DNA of 43,778 nt from Trichodesmium erythraeum GBRTRLIN201 (lineage in GTDB: Bacteria > Cyanobacteriota > Cyanobacteriia > Cyanobacteriales > Microcoleaceae): NCBI GenBank assembly GCA_018457135.1, contig JAGGDU010000069.1, positions 1 through 43,778 of the forward strand, given 5' to 3'. This document shows positions 8,489-17,851 of the stretch, in pieces. The notes under the pieces were generated by a model. It was not told the origin of the DNA. It did no database searches and worked only from the letters and a program-made list of their open reading frames with translations. The position numbers and the translations under genes were made by a program. Every line of letters begins with the position of its first letter. Within the stretch, counting starts at the first letter, position 1.

Positions 8489-9314
8489 AATTTTTTTCTC
8501 TTAATATTTTATTCAAGTTTTTACCTTAATATTTGAAATAGACTTCTCTTATTTCAAACTTTAAAAACAAAAGACTTATATTAACCATTGTGGAACGTTG
8601 TGAAAAGTTAACCTAACTTTTATAATATTTTTTTATAAAAATTAAGATATCTTAAATAAATTGATAAATATCAATATAACAAAACACTATAATTGAACCA
8701 TATTTTCATGGTCTAAAAGTATTTTTAGAAAATAACTATAAATTCTATAATTGGTCAGTTTATTAATTAAATATAACTAAATTTTTATTGAAAACAAGAT
8801 AAGTATTAAGGCAAATTTTGCCAACAATTATAAGTAAAAAATTATCTTATTTTGATAATAAATGGGAATAGTATTATAAGCAAGTGAATCATAATCATAT
8901 ATCTCAATACTATCCATTATAAATCTTATTATTAAGCTTATTAAAGCCTTATTATCATTTTCCTAAGTATGTATTTTTGGAGATATATATTGTGTATTAA
9001 AAGACAGAAAAAAATTGCTATTTGCGAAATATGCCTTAGGAAAAAACATTATATTGCAGCAATTATAGTTATGTGGAACAATCATAATGTAGGCACTACA
9101 AAAGTGATTAAAAATAGAACTTTAATAACAGTAGAGCAAACTGTTAAATAAAAAACTTGTGGAGGTGGTATAGTAGAAGTACAACTCAACTTGTTTAATT
9201 CCTTATCTAGTTAATAATCTCTTAAACAAGAATCTCCCATGATAATTAATCTTATTTAATGTTTAATGGTGAGAGTATTAAAATTCAAAATTTTCTATTA
9301 TTGAGAAATAATTC
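8489..9314. promoter_or_regulatory. trpB leader region with two hairpins
   Basis: Most of this 826-bp spacer is AT-rich and featureless. Close to trpB are two stem-loops: arms 9190-9198 and 9222-9230 (CTTGTTTAA/TTAAACAAG, 9 bp perfect), and arms 9233-9240 and 9266-9274 (8 bp with one bulge). They end about 40 bases before the GTG start. They could form a leader control structure. I find no run of Trp codons that would make a classical attenuator, and a 60-codon open frame at 8969-9151 has only two tryptophans and no family resemblance. Confidence 0.35.
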
Positions 9315-10544
9315 GTGACTATTACACCTCTAAATCCAACTTCCACTCAACAACCAGATTCTCTAGGCAGATTTGGCAAGTTTGGCGGTAAATATGTCCC
9401 AGAAACATTAATGCCTGCCCTATTGCAGCTAGAGACAGCCTGTAAAAAATACAGTCAAGACCCTACTTTTAAACAAGAACTTCAACAACTATTACGAGAC
9501 TATGTAGGTCGCCCTAGCCCTCTTTACTTCGCCGAACGTTTGACAGCTCATTACACCAAACCTGATGGTACAGGGCCACAAATTTACCTGAAAAGGGAAG
9601 ACCTTAACCATACAGGAGCCCACAAAATCAACAATGCTCTAGGCCAAGCCTTATTAGCCCAGAGAATGGGCAAACAACGCATTATTGCTGAAACAGGTGC
9701 AGGTCAACATGGTGTGGCCACCGCTACAGTTTGCGCTCGGTTTGGCTTGAAGTGTGTCATTTACATGGGCATTCACGACATGGAACGTCAAGCTCTAAAT
9801 GTATTCAGAATGCGACTGATGGGGGCGGAGGTGCGACCAGTAGAAGCTGGCACCGGTACCCTCAAAGATGCAACTTCGGAAGCTATTCGCGACTGGGTGA
9901 CTAATGTGGAGACAACCCATTATATTCTAGGCTCCGTTGCTGGGCCCCATCCTTACCCAATGATGGTGCGTGATTTTCATGCTGTCATTGGGGTCGAAAC
10001 CCGCGCTCAATGTTTGGAAAAATGGAATGGTTTGCCTGACATTTTGATGGCTTGTGTTGGCGGGGGGTCTAATGCCATGGGATTATTCCATGAGTTTATT
10101 AATGATCCGTCGGTGCGGATGATCGGTGTGGAAGCTGCTGGTAAGGGAGTTGATACGAATAAGCATGCTGCGACTCTGACTCTTGGTCGAGTAGGTGTGT
10201 TGCATGGGGCAATGAGTTATTTGTTGCAGGATGAGGAAGGTCAGATAATAGAACCCCACTCTATTAGCGCTGGTTTAGATTATCCTGGAGTAGGACCTGA
10301 GCATAGCTTTTTAAAGGATAGTGGTAGAGTCGAATATTATAGTGTGACCGATAATGAGGCGGTGGCAGCTTTTCAACGTTTGTCTCAGTTAGAGGGTATT
10401 ATTCCAGCTTTAGAGACTGCTCATGCGATCGCTTATCTAGAAACTCTTTGCCCACAGTTAAGTGGTAGTCCCCGCATTGTCTTTAATTGCTCCGGCCGTG
10501 GGGATAAAGACGTGCAGACAGTAGGGAAGTTTTTGGAGGGGTAA
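9315..10544 (+). CDS. trpB: tryptophan synthase beta chain
   Basis: 409 residues, a normal length. Makes L-tryptophan from indole and serine with PLP, as partner of TrpA. The PLP lysine is K104 in [13 protein letters not shown]. The glycine-rich phosphate loop GGGSNAMG and the serine-binding EDLNHTGAH and [10 protein letters not shown] segments are intact. Starts at GTG 9315; homology begins soon after, at [17 protein letters not shown], and no upstream ATG fits. It stands alone, as is usual in cyanobacteria where trp genes are scattered. Two leader hairpins lie upstream. A broken copy of its last codons sits at 12945-12990. Confidence 0.97.
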   Translation: MTITPLNPTSTQQPDSLGRFGKFGGKYVPETLMPALLQLETACKKYSQDPTFKQELQQLLRDYVGRPSPLYFAERLTAHYTKPDGTGPQIYLKREDLNHTGAHKINNALGQALLAQRMGKQRIIAETGAGQHGVATATVCARFGLKCVIYMGIHDMERQALNVFRMRLMGAEVRPVEAGTGTLKDATSEAIRDWVTNVETTHYILGSVAGPHPYPMMVRDFHAVIGVETRAQCLEKWNGLPDILMACVGGGSNAMGLFHEFINDPSVRMIGVEAAGKGVDTNKHAATLTLGRVGVLHGAMSYLLQDEEGQIIEPHSISAGLDYPGVGPEHSFLKDSGRVEYYSVTDNEAVAAFQRLSQLEGIIPALETAHAIAYLETLCPQLSGSPRIVFNCSGRGDKDVQTVGKFLEG

Positions 10545-10552
10545 TTAATTCT

Positions 10553-10577
10553 TAGAGGTTTGGACACCAAACCTCTA
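10553..10577 (+). terminator. hairpin after trpB
   Basis: A perfect 11-bp stem (arms 10553-10563 and 10567-10577) with a 3-base loop begins 9 bases after the trpB stop. There is no T tract, so it may act as an RNA-stabilising 3' end or be one of the GGTTTGG/CCAAACC repeats common in cyanobacteria. A related but imperfect hairpin follows the trpB-tail copy near 12996-13019. Confidence 0.5.
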
Positions 10578-10895
10578 CCCATAACAGAAATTTCAGATTA
10601 AAGGCACTTATGCATTTACAGCAGATTTCAGGCCAATGATGTACAAAGTAAATAGTAAAAATTATCTACTGCCCGCATCTTGTCCCCGTAGCTGTATCTT
10701 ATAACAACGGAAAGCGCCGTATGAGTAAAACATAATCAAGACTTACCCAAGCATGCTATGTATAGAGTACTGTCATATTTAATTTTCAATACTATAATTA
10801 GTTATTTTTCGGATAGATATTACTTTGAAGATATATAATTGCATTTAGCCATATTCCCATCAACTAATTAGTGAGCTACTCCATCAGAAAATTTT
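10578..10895. other. spacer with a GC-richer island
   Basis: Around 10668-10730 the base composition becomes noticeably richer in GC than the surroundings. A minus-strand frame there reads THTALSVVIRYSYGDKMRAV and onward to a stop, with no start and no family I recognise. It could be a small remnant of an inserted element. The rest is AT-rich. Confidence 0.3.
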
Positions 10896-12191
10896 ATGAT
10901 ATTAACTCAAAAGCCTTTACTAAAGACTATAATCTTTGCATTTGTTTATCTTAGCTTAATTCCTTTTGCCAAAGCTTTGCCTGTAGCTAAAACTCCCGAA
11001 GAAATTGGACTTTCTTCATCTAAACTAGAAGCAATTACAGAAGAACTGGAGCTACTTGTAAATACCAGGCAAATTGCTGGAGGAGTACTCACAGTAATCA
11101 GAAATGGTAAAGTAGGTTATCGTAAAACAGTAGGCTTCAGAAACTTAGAAACCGAAGAGTTAATACAAGTGAATGATATCTTTCGGATTGCTTCTATGAC
11201 CAAGATTATAACTGGTTTTGCAGCTTATCTTTTAAAACAAGATAACTTGATTGATTTTAATGATCCGGTCTCTAAATACATTGAGAGTTATGGGAGTCTG
11301 AAAGTGTTGATTCCTGGAAAATCTGGAGAAGCAAGTGATTTCACTACAGTTACTGCTAAAAACCAAATTACTATTCAGCATTTACTAAACCACACTTCTG
11401 GATTAAAAGCAGGAATTTCCAATAGCATCTCTGGTAACTCTGCAACAATTGGTGAAGCAATGGAGAAACTTGTAAATATTCCCTTGCAATTTGAACCAGG
11501 AAGTGCTTTTCTCTACAGTAACTTAAACTCGGATTTATTAGGCTATTTAATAGAAGTAGTATCAGAGCAGACACTAGCTGAGTTTTTTGAAGCTAGAATT
11601 TTTCAACCACTAGAGATGAAGGATACTTCTTTTTTTGTCCGTGAAGAAAAATTAGACCGTCTCACCACTGTATATACTCCTAAGAATAATAATTTGAAAC
11701 CTCTTGTTAACAATGCTGACGTTTTTAAACAGACCTATTTCTCTGGAGGAGGAGGTTTATATTCTACTATTAACGACTATTCTCGTTTTCTCCAAATGCT
11801 TCTCTCACAAGGCCAGTTAATTAGCAAAGATGGTCAAACAGTAATTCAGGTGGCTGACGCAAAAACAGTAGAAGAATTTCTTTCAATTAAACCCGAAGAT
11901 TTAGAAATTAACCCATTTTTTCAACAATTATTAGGTGGGGCTAGCTATCGTTTCACTAATGGTATGGCCGTTAAGTCAGCACCTAGTGAAACAGTAGCTT
12001 CAATAGGTGCCTTCAAATGGTTCGGTGCCTACAGTACTTATTATTTTGTTGATCCAAAAAAAGAGTTGATTGGTATATTAATGACACAAATTCCATTTGC
12101 TCCATTTCTATTGCAAACTAACTTGATAAATAAATTTGAATCTCTTATTTACAATTCGCTTTGTAATAATTGTCAAGATGTAGAACCTTAG
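10896..12191 (+). CDS. exported serine hydrolase, beta-lactamase class C / EstB-like
   Basis: 431 residues. An N-terminal signal peptide (KTIIFAFVYLSLIPFAKA, cleavage near residue 27) directs export. The beta-lactamase-fold domain has the nucleophile motif S100-M-T-K103 and the YxN motif Y208-S-N210; the third KTG-like motif is not obvious, as in EstB-type esterases. FSGGGGLYSTINDYSRFLQML and AFKWFGAYSTYYFVDPKKELIGILMTQ are typical of this family. Likely an esterase or D-aminopeptidase/cell-wall hydrolase rather than a true lactamase. ATG 10896 immediately precedes the signal peptide. Downstream lie transposase fragments, so the gene sits in a rearranged segment between trpB and its duplicated tail. 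Confidence 0.88.
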   Translation: MILTQKPLLKTIIFAFVYLSLIPFAKALPVAKTPEEIGLSSSKLEAITEELELLVNTRQIAGGVLTVIRNGKVGYRKTVGFRNLETEELIQVNDIFRIASMTKIITGFAAYLLKQDNLIDFNDPVSKYIESYGSLKVLIPGKSGEASDFTTVTAKNQITIQHLLNHTSGLKAGISNSISGNSATIGEAMEKLVNIPLQFEPGSAFLYSNLNSDLLGYLIEVVSEQTLAEFFEARIFQPLEMKDTSFFVREEKLDRLTTVYTPKNNNLKPLVNNADVFKQTYFSGGGGLYSTINDYSRFLQMLLSQGQLISKDGQTVIQVADAKTVEEFLSIKPEDLEINPFFQQLLGGASYRFTNGMAVKSAPSETVASIGAFKWFGAYSTYYFVDPKKELIGILMTQIPFAPFLLQTNLINKFESLIYNSLCNNCQDVEP

Positions 12192-12207
12192 GCGTATTAG
12201 TCAAGTA

Positions 12208-12258
12208 GGGCGAAAGAAAAAGAAGCATGAAAGTGGCTACTATCGATACCCCTTATCT
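12208..12258 (+). pseudogene. small IS5-type transposase fragment
   Basis: Seventeen bases after the hydrolase stop, one frame reads GRKKKKHESGYYRYPLS, matching the GRKKWKxxSGYHRRSLSET block near the end of IS5-family transposases. The same block occurs on the opposite strand within 12645-12917. Too short to be certain. Confidence 0.45.
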
Positions 12259-12448
12259 ATTTACGCAGAATTCCACAAGGAAAACAACTTTTTATTTTTC
12301 CATAAACTAATGCTTAGAATTGTCCTAATTTAGTTCAAAATTATTATATTCTGAGTTTTTGTTCTGCCTCATATCATGGGCGTTAGATGATGTTAAAAAG
12401 CAGTTGAATCTCTATAGGAAGCAATTAACAATTAATCAATAGAAATCA

Positions 12449-12634
12449 GTGTTAGAAGTAGAGAAAGCTTTATTAGCAGAAAAAGAAAAATTTGATGAGG
12501 TGGTAAAAGCTAATGAAACATATAAAAATAAACTTATAAAATACCTTTTGCTGATAAATTCTCTAGGATCTGAAAAGGCTTTGTTGTATAAAAGTAAAGT
12601 TGCGATCGCAGCAAACCCCCCTTGTGGAAGTTAA
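12449..12634 (+). CDS. possible small coiled-coil ORF, doubtful
   Basis: A GTG-initiated open frame of 61 codons encodes a lysine/glutamate-rich helix (EVEKALLAEKEKFDEVVKAN). It has no ribosome site and no family I recognise. It lies between two transposase fragments in opposite orientation. A coiled-coil fragment of a larger, lost gene is as likely as a functional small gene. Confidence 0.25.
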   Translation: MLEVEKALLAEKEKFDEVVKANETYKNKLIKYLLLINSLGSEKALLYKSKVAIAANPPCGS

Positions 12635-12644
12635 CTAGAACTAA

Positions 12645-12917
12645 ACCCATGTAACTTTTGAGTTTACCTGTTTGAATCATACCTTTCAACATGGCACATT
12701 GCATGAATAACTCTACTCCCTAAGCATCAAATTTTCCTCGCCGCAAATTACCTCCAAATGTTACTTTTAGCCTAAACATAGTAGTTTCGGATCAGGAGCG
12801 TCGATGGTAGCCACTTTTACCCTTCCACTTCTTTTACCCACAGATATGAATACCTCTGAGATGTTCATCTCTAGGATGATGAGCCCCTCTACAATTGCCA
12901 TAATGCCAGATAAACCC
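12645..12917 (-). pseudogene. C-terminal part of an IS5-type transposase, three stops
   Basis: Reading the minus strand gives FIWHYGNCRGAHHPRDEHL, RGIHICG, stop, KKWKGKSGYHRRS, stop, SETTMFRLKVTFGGNLRRG, KFDA, stop, GVELFMQCAMLKGMIQTGKL. The order SGYHRRSxSETxMFRxK...FGxxL...ALNxM is the C-terminal signature of IS5-group transposases. In-frame TAA, TGA and TAG show that it is dead. Confidence 0.75.
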
Positions 12918-12944
12918 ATTTTTTTTCTGGCAGACAGACCTTAA

Positions 12945-13020
12945 GGATAAAGACGTGCAGACGGTAAGGAAGTTTTTTGGAGGGATAATTTATTGTAGGG
13001 GTTTACTCTCTAAACCTCCA
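12945..13020 (+). pseudogene. duplicated trpB 3' end
   Basis: From 12945, 18 bases are identical to trpB from 10502 (codons for DKDVQT), and similarity continues with scattered changes through the stop and into the downstream hairpin. One extra T in the run of T breaks the frame. The direction is the same as trpB. It marks a partial duplication now separated from its source by about 2.4 kb. Confidence 0.7.
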
Positions 13021-13087
13021 CTGAAATTTTAGCAAAATTTATAGTGCACTGACAAAATTGAAATTCAGAATCACTATGGTATATCTT

Positions 13088-13170
13088 TAAATAACAACTA
13101 TAGGAAATTGGGAGTAATTTAAAATAGAAAAATATTCTTATTATGGCTAACTAATTAGACTTAATATTAT
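13088..13170 (+). repeat. dispersed repeat, copy A
   Basis: TTTAAATAACAACTATAGG followed, from about 13108, by GGGAGTAATTT, GAAAAATATTC, TTATTATGGCTAACTAATTA and GACTTAATA. It aligns with copies near 35276-35370 and 37781-37876; the 5' half aligns with 7776-7820. Confidence 0.5.
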
Positions 13171-13297
13171 TAAAAAATAGTCAAGTCTTGCCATAACAAG
13201 AATTATCAGAAAAAAGCTAATCCACTATTTTAGCTGTGTCGGCCTAGTAGCCAAATGAAGTTTTTTATTTAAGTGCTTACGAGAAGCAATACATAAA

Positions 13298-14647
13298 TTA
13301 AGCTGACTCCGGTTTAGGCAAAGACGAAGGATGCAATAACAACTCTGCAGTTGATCGCTTTTCCACCATTTCCTTAGTAATAGTGCAACGACTCACATCC
13401 TTCCGTGATGGTAGCTCATACATCACATCCAACATCAACTCCTCAACAATACCCCGCAAAGCTCGCGCCCCAGTCTTTCTCCTAAATGCTTCCTTCGCGA
13501 TCGCCCGTACAGCATCCTCCTCAAACTCCAACTTCACATTATCCATCCGTAACAGCTTTTGATACTGCTTCACCAGAGCATTCTGAGGTTTCGTCAAAAT
13601 TGCCATCAGAGTCTCCTCATCGAGAGGTTCAACGACAGCCACCATAGGTATTCGCCCAATCAATTCTGGGATCAAACCAAACTTCACCAAATCATTTGGT
13701 TCCATTTGCTTCATTAAATCTACAACTTTTTTCTCCTTAACCTGATAACTGTCCCCACTCTGGTGAATAAAGCCCATTGACTTTTTACCAATTCTTTGAT
13801 CTACTATCTTTTCTAAACCAACAAAAGCACCACCACAGATAAATAAAATATTACTCGTATCGATCTGAATACAATCTTGATAGGGATGTTTCCGACCACC
13901 TTGTGGAGGAACATTAGCAACAGTTCCCTCCAACATCTTTAATAAGGCTTGCTGCACACCCTCCCCAGAAACATCTCTTGTTATAGAAGGGTTCTCACTC
14001 TTACGAGCTATTTTATCAATCTCATCAATATATATAATTCCCCGTTGTGCTTCATCCACTTCTAAATCTGCTACTTGTAAAAGTCGTAGCAAAATATTCT
14101 CCACGTCCTCCCCAACATATCCAGCTTCAGTTAAAGTCGTCGCATCTGCCACGGCAAAAGGCACATCCAATAAATCCGCCAAAGTTTGAGCCAACAACGT
14201 TTTTCCACAACCTGTGGGCCCAATCAACAAAATATTAGACTTTTGTAATTCCACCTCATCTTGAGAGGACTTACCACTTTTTTTGGCCTCTAGAAAACTC
14301 AGACGTTTATAGTGGTTATAAACTGCCACTGATAAAACCTTCTTACCTTCCTCCTGACCAATAACATGAGCATCCAGATAATTCTTTATTTCCCTAGGCT
14401 TAGGTATTTGACTAATAGATAATCTCTTAGTACCAGTCCCTCGTTTTTGGGGTGCTGGTGCTGGACGTGGTATTGGTGGTTGTGCTCCTGTAGCATTGGA
14501 GTCAAAAAGCTCCTCATCCAAAATCTCATTGCACAACTCTACACATTCATCACATATATAAACTCCAGGTCCAGCTATCAATTTCCTAACCTGCTCTTGA
14601 GACTTGCCACAGAATGAACATTTTAGATGGGAGTCGTATTTAGACAT
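13298..14647 (-). CDS. clpX: ClpX, ATP-dependent protease ATPase subunit
   Basis: 449 residues. The unfoldase of the ClpXP protease recognises tagged substrates and threads them into ClpP. The N-terminal zinc-binding domain shows C10, C13, C32 and C35. Walker A is [14 protein letters not shown], Walker B is [10 protein letters not shown], the ClpP-docking loop is IGKKSMGF in the IGF position, and the sensor-2 region reads [11 protein letters not shown]. The length is normal. Its start lies 9 bases after the clpP stop, so the two are surely co-transcribed, the usual cyanobacterial order being tig-clpP-clpX. Confidence 0.97.
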   Translation of the reverse strand: MSKYDSHLKCSFCGKSQEQVRKLIAGPGVYICDECVELCNEILDEELFDSNATGAQPPIPRPAPAPQKRGTGTKRLSISQIPKPREIKNYLDAHVIGQEEGKKVLSVAVYNHYKRLSFLEAKKSGKSSQDEVELQKSNILLIGPTGCGKTLLAQTLADLLDVPFAVADATTLTEAGYVGEDVENILLRLLQVADLEVDEAQRGIIYIDEIDKIARKSENPSITRDVSGEGVQQALLKMLEGTVANVPPQGGRKHPYQDCIQIDTSNILFICGGAFVGLEKIVDQRIGKKSMGFIHQSGDSYQVKEKKVVDLMKQMEPNDLVKFGLIPELIGRIPMVAVVEPLDEETLMAILTKPQNALVKQYQKLLRMDNVKLEFEEDAVRAIAKEAFRRKTGARALRGIVEELMLDVMYELPSRKDVSRCTITKEMVEKRSTAELLLHPSSLPKPESA

Positions 14648-14656
14648 AACTGCCTC

Positions 14657-15352
14657 TTATTGCATTGCAGGGACAGACTCTCCTGGTACAGGAAGATTCT
14701 GTCTAGTAATCACTTGATCAATCAGGCCATAGTTTTTAGCCTCTTCTGCGGACATAAAAAAGTCACGCTCTGTATCAACCTCTATTTTTTCTAGAGGTTG
14801 ACCTGTATGTTCTGCTAATAATTCATTTAGCTTACGCTTATGATAAAGGATTTCCTTAGCTTGAATCTCAATATCTACAGCTTGACCCTGAGCACCACCT
14901 AGAGGCTGGTGAATCATAATTCTAGAACTAGGAAGAGACATTCTCTTACCTTTTGCTCCACCAGATAGAAGAAAAGCCCCCATACTTGCTGCTAAACCAT
15001 AGCAAATTGTAACTACATCAGGTCGTACCTGTTGCATCGTATCGTATATAGCCATTCCTGCAGTCACTGAGCCTCCAGGAGAGTTTATATATAGTTGGAT
15101 ATCTTTTTCTGGGTCTTCAGCATCCAAGAATAACATTTGGGCTGTGATGGTATTTGCCAAATTCTCATCTACTTGAGTTCCCAGAAAAATTATTCTTTCC
15201 CGAAGTAGTCGTGAGTATAAGTCAAAAGCCCTCTCTCCCATGCCTGACTGTTCCACAACCATTGGCACAATATTACTAGGGCCGGAATAAACTTGTGACT
15301 TGCTATAACTACTATTAACTAAATTATCAGAATATTGAGATAGAACCATCAT
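14657..15352 (-). CDS. clpP: ClpP proteolytic subunit
   Basis: 231 residues; the serine peptidase chamber of Clp protease. The catalytic Ser is in [14 protein letters not shown], the His in [10 protein letters not shown], and the Asp in [15 protein letters not shown]. The oxyanion strand SPGGSVTAG is intact. About 30 N-terminal residues precede the conserved core at [16 protein letters not shown]. They may be a processed propeptide, or the true start may be the second Met. It is upstream of clpX by 9 bp and downstream of tig by about 1 kb, which is unusually far, because an independent RNA element and decayed sequence lie between them. Confidence 0.96.
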   Translation of the reverse strand: MMVLSQYSDNLVNSSYSKSQVYSGPSNIVPMVVEQSGMGERAFDLYSRLLRERIIFLGTQVDENLANTITAQMLFLDAEDPEKDIQLYINSPGGSVTAGMAIYDTMQQVRPDVVTICYGLAASMGAFLLSGGAKGKRMSLPSSRIMIHQPLGGAQGQAVDIEIQAKEILYHKRKLNELLAEHTGQPLEKIEVDTERDFFMSAEEAKNYGLIDQVITRQNLPVPGESVPAMQ

Positions 15353-15981
15353 AAACTGGTTTATTTATCAATTTTAATTTTTGGCTCAGTATATTTCGAG
15401 CTAAATATCATTATGCCGTATTTTTACTAATTTTAGTAATCCAACACTTATCTTGCTCAAAGCTAGTGCTCAAGCCATCAACTTTAAATCTTCATGTCAT
15501 TAACAGTTAAAGCGATAACTGTTGGATACATTGTTTTGCTTAGAGTACTAAACCCCATCGCTAAGATTTTAAGGACCATTTGCTGACTTTAATCCGCACA
15601 GTGGTCACTCAGACCTCCATTATTTAATATCGCTTAACCTACGGCCGATACTATTAAGTACCAACAATTGTTAACAATGCACAGAAGGATTAACCGGGCT
15701 CAGAGGTTTCCCCTAATGTCTACAAGAGAACTTGTAGAAGCTTTTCAGAACTAGCATTGCCTTGCTTATCGACCCTCACAGAAGTTTCAATTACTTGATT
15801 ATGGGCTTAGGTACCTGATCAGGAATTCGGTTAAGCAGTGGCCAGGTTTGATACCAAAATCTACTTATCAAATTTTACCATAATCTATATTACTTAATAA
15901 GTATAACATAAGTATAACTATATCCCTGATATACAAGCTTATGTGAATAAACATTAGTAAATCAACAATAGTTAACTAACC
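15353..15981. other. structured or decayed spacer upstream of clpP
   Basis: Richer in GC than most spacers here. It holds perfect hairpins: 15502-15523 (8-bp stem, 6-base loop), 15719-15738 (8-bp stem TCTACAAG/CTTGTAGA, AGAA loop) and the palindrome CCTGATCAGG at 15814-15823. On the plus strand one frame from about 15684 reads MHRRINRAQRFPLMSTRELV, continuing to a stop after EAFQN, then on through QKFQLLDYGLRYLIRNSVKQ. I do not recognise the protein; it may be a remnant. Alternatively the hairpins belong to the clpP leader or an RNA gene. Confidence 0.4.
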
Positions 15982-16151
15982 TTGGCTCCCAAAATAAATT
16001 TTGTTTCTTGGCCTTACAGGAGTGTTATCTTGTCTAACAAGCTACTCACTATCCCAAGTATAGTTTACTTTTTGGCTTTTTTCTGTTTGATGCTAAATAA
16101 TTACCTAAAAATTGTGTTTAAAACCTCTCCCGTAAGATGGCTACTTTTTAG

Positions 16152-16181
16152 TTGTTTCTTTTTACATACATCTGTTATAAT
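16152..16181 (+). promoter_or_regulatory. promoter with extended -10 for the structured RNA
   Basis: A perfect TATAAT at 16176-16181 is preceded by TG at 16173-16174 (extended -10) and, 18 bases further up, TTGTTT at 16152-16157 as a weak -35. Transcription would begin near 16188-16190, about ten bases before the structured block. Confidence 0.6.
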
Positions 16182-16188
16182 AAGACTT

Positions 16189-16393
16189 AATTAACTACTG
16201 GCGGGGGCCGTTAGGAGTCAAATAGATTAAACGAATCTAGCAGATAATGGTTTGAAAATGGATCAAGTTTCCCTGTCGTGACTCTAATTGCAGTAGCATA
16301 TCTGAAACATCAACCCCCACAGGGATTTCACTCCCATTATATCTAACCCCGCGGCGGGAATAACCGTGGGTATATCAGTCAATCTTCTGCCTC
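16189..16393 (+). ncRNA. candidate structured ncRNA (HEARO/omega-RNA-like?)
   Basis: A GC-rich block in AT-rich DNA, with dense pairing: GGAGTCA 16214-16220 with TGACTCT 16279-16285; hairpin TAGATT/AATCTA 16223-16239; CAGATA 16241-16246 with TATCTG 16299-16304; GGGGG 16203-16207 with CCCCC 16314-16318; CCCTGT 16271-16276 with ACAGGG 16319-16324, crossing the previous pair (pseudoknot); and a strong hairpin 16346-16371 with loop CGGGAATAA. Two pairs rely on G-U and so only form in plus-strand RNA. A promoter sits just upstream. No protein follows on the same strand; tig ends convergently at 16394. The overall style recalls HEARO, the guide RNA of IscB-type transposons, but I cannot confirm the family. 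Confidence 0.55.
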
Positions 16394-17851
16394 CTATTCC
16401 TGAGAATTTTCTACAGTAGCTACTTCCTCTGCCTTTACTTCTACAATAGTTTCACTAGCTTGAGGTATTTCTGACTCTACCTCTGTTTCTAAGATTTCTG
16501 TAGTTTGAGGTGTTTGTGATTCTGTATGCAAAGTTCCTTCAGGGACTAATTCCACAGTGCCATTTGCTTCTAGCCATTTGATAGTTTTTTCTTTCAACAA
16601 TTCTTGAGTAACTACTTGTCTTAACCTATCTGAATCAAAATCTTTTTCTTTGAGCTGCTTCACTACTTTCTGTGACTCTGCTTTTATTTCTTCTTCGTCC
16701 ACGGTAATAGACTCTCTTTTTGCCACTGTAGCTATGACCAAATCCCTTTTTAATCGCTCAATTGCTTCAGGTCGTGTACGCTCTTGCATTTCCGGCAATT
16801 TCTCACTGCTGAAGAATTCTTTAACATCTATTCCATACTGACTCAAATCCATCGCACTTTGGGCTAACATTTGCTGAACTTCATTTTTAATTAAAGTTTC
16901 TGGAATTTCTACTTCTAGATGAGTCACCAGCTCGTCTATAATAGCCTTTTCCTTATTTTGTTTTGTTTTTTCCTCTTTTTCTTTAGTAAATTTTTGCTCC
17001 AAAAACTCTCGTAATTTGTCTATTGTTTCAAACTCACTAATCTCTTGAGCTAAATCATCATCTAATTCTGGTAATTCCTTTTCTTTGAGTTCTTTAAGAG
17101 TCACAGTAAATACCACTGGCTTACCGGCTAAATTTGCCTCACTATATTCCGAAGGAAACTGTGCAGAAATTTCCTTTGTTTCCTGTAACTTCATCCCCAC
17201 TATTCCCTCAATAAAGCCAGGAATAAATTGTCCTTCTTTTAAATCCATTTGGAAATCTTGAGCCTTACCCCCCGGCACTTCTTGTGCTTCTTCTCCTTCC
17301 GTCTCTGATGGAATTATACCTACAAAATCCACTATGGCCACATCTCCCATCTCAGCAGCTCTTCCTTCTATAGGAATTAATGTTCCCATTCGAGAGCGAC
17401 GTTCTTCAAGAAATTCATCCACAAGGGCTGAGTCATACTTAGCTTCTTCCGCCTGAACCAAGAATCCCTTATAATCCTCAACCTTGGCCTCTGGCTCTAC
17501 ATCTACCTTGGCCGAGAAAGCCATTTCTTTTCCTGGTTCAAAATCTTTTACTAACTCTTCAAACTCGGTTTTTAGTTCAAATTGGCCTATTGCTTTGATG
17601 CTTTCTTGTTCCCTTGCTTTTTCTAAGCAATTATTGATTAAGTCATCTAAGGCCATGGCCTTAATATAATTTTTTCCTAGTCTTTGGATCAAAATGTTTC
17701 TAGGTACTTTACCTTTTCTGAAACCAGGAATATTGGCCGAACGGATATATTTCTTAATTATCTGCTCATAAGCATTTTTGGACATTTCTGGTGAAATCTC
17801 AATTTCTAGACTTATTTGACTAGCTGGTAGTTTTTCCTGAGTAACTTTCAT
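16394..17851 (-). CDS. tig: trigger factor, ribosome-associated chaperone
   Basis: 485 residues. Binds the ribosome exit tunnel and shields nascent chains. The N-terminal ribosome-binding signature GFRKGKVP is at 43-50. The FKBP-type prolyl isomerase domain follows (about 160-250, with GDVAIVDFVGI and FIEGIVGMKLQETKEI), then the helical C-terminal chaperone domain. An acidic, low-complexity tail of about 50 residues (ESEIPQASETIVEVKAEEVA) extends it, common in cyanobacteria. It heads the conserved tig-clpP-clpX cluster, but the 1-kb gap to clpP makes separate promoters likely. Confidence 0.96.
   Translation of the reverse strand: MKVTQEKLPASQISLEIEISPEMSKNAYEQIIKKYIRSANIPGFRKGKVPRNILIQRLGKNYIKAMALDDLINNCLEKAREQESIKAIGQFELKTEFEELVKDFEPGKEMAFSAKVDVEPEAKVEDYKGFLVQAEEAKYDSALVDEFLEERRSRMGTLIPIEGRAAEMGDVAIVDFVGIIPSETEGEEAQEVPGGKAQDFQMDLKEGQFIPGFIEGIVGMKLQETKEISAQFPSEYSEANLAGKPVVFTVTLKELKEKELPELDDDLAQEISEFETIDKLREFLEQKFTKEKEEKTKQNKEKAIIDELVTHLEVEIPETLIKNEVQQMLAQSAMDLSQYGIDVKEFFSSEKLPEMQERTRPEAIERLKRDLVIATVAKRESITVDEEEIKAESQKVVKQLKEKDFDSDRLRQVVTQELLKEKTIKWLEANGTVELVPEGTLHTESQTPQTTEILETEVESEIPQASETIVEVKAEEVATVENSQE

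Noticed and set aside
10668-10730. Considered a tRNA, rRNA or group II intron domain V piece because of CGCCGTATGAG
   Set aside because: No cloverleaf, no matching right arm for domain V, and no intron open frame nearby; left as an unexplained GC-richer island.
14047-14238. Plus-strand frame within clpX
   Set aside because: Shadow of the clpX reading frame on the opposite strand.
15982-16194. 70-codon hydrophobic frame just before the structured RNA
   Set aside because: No start context, overlaps the RNA promoter, composition expected from T-rich DNA.
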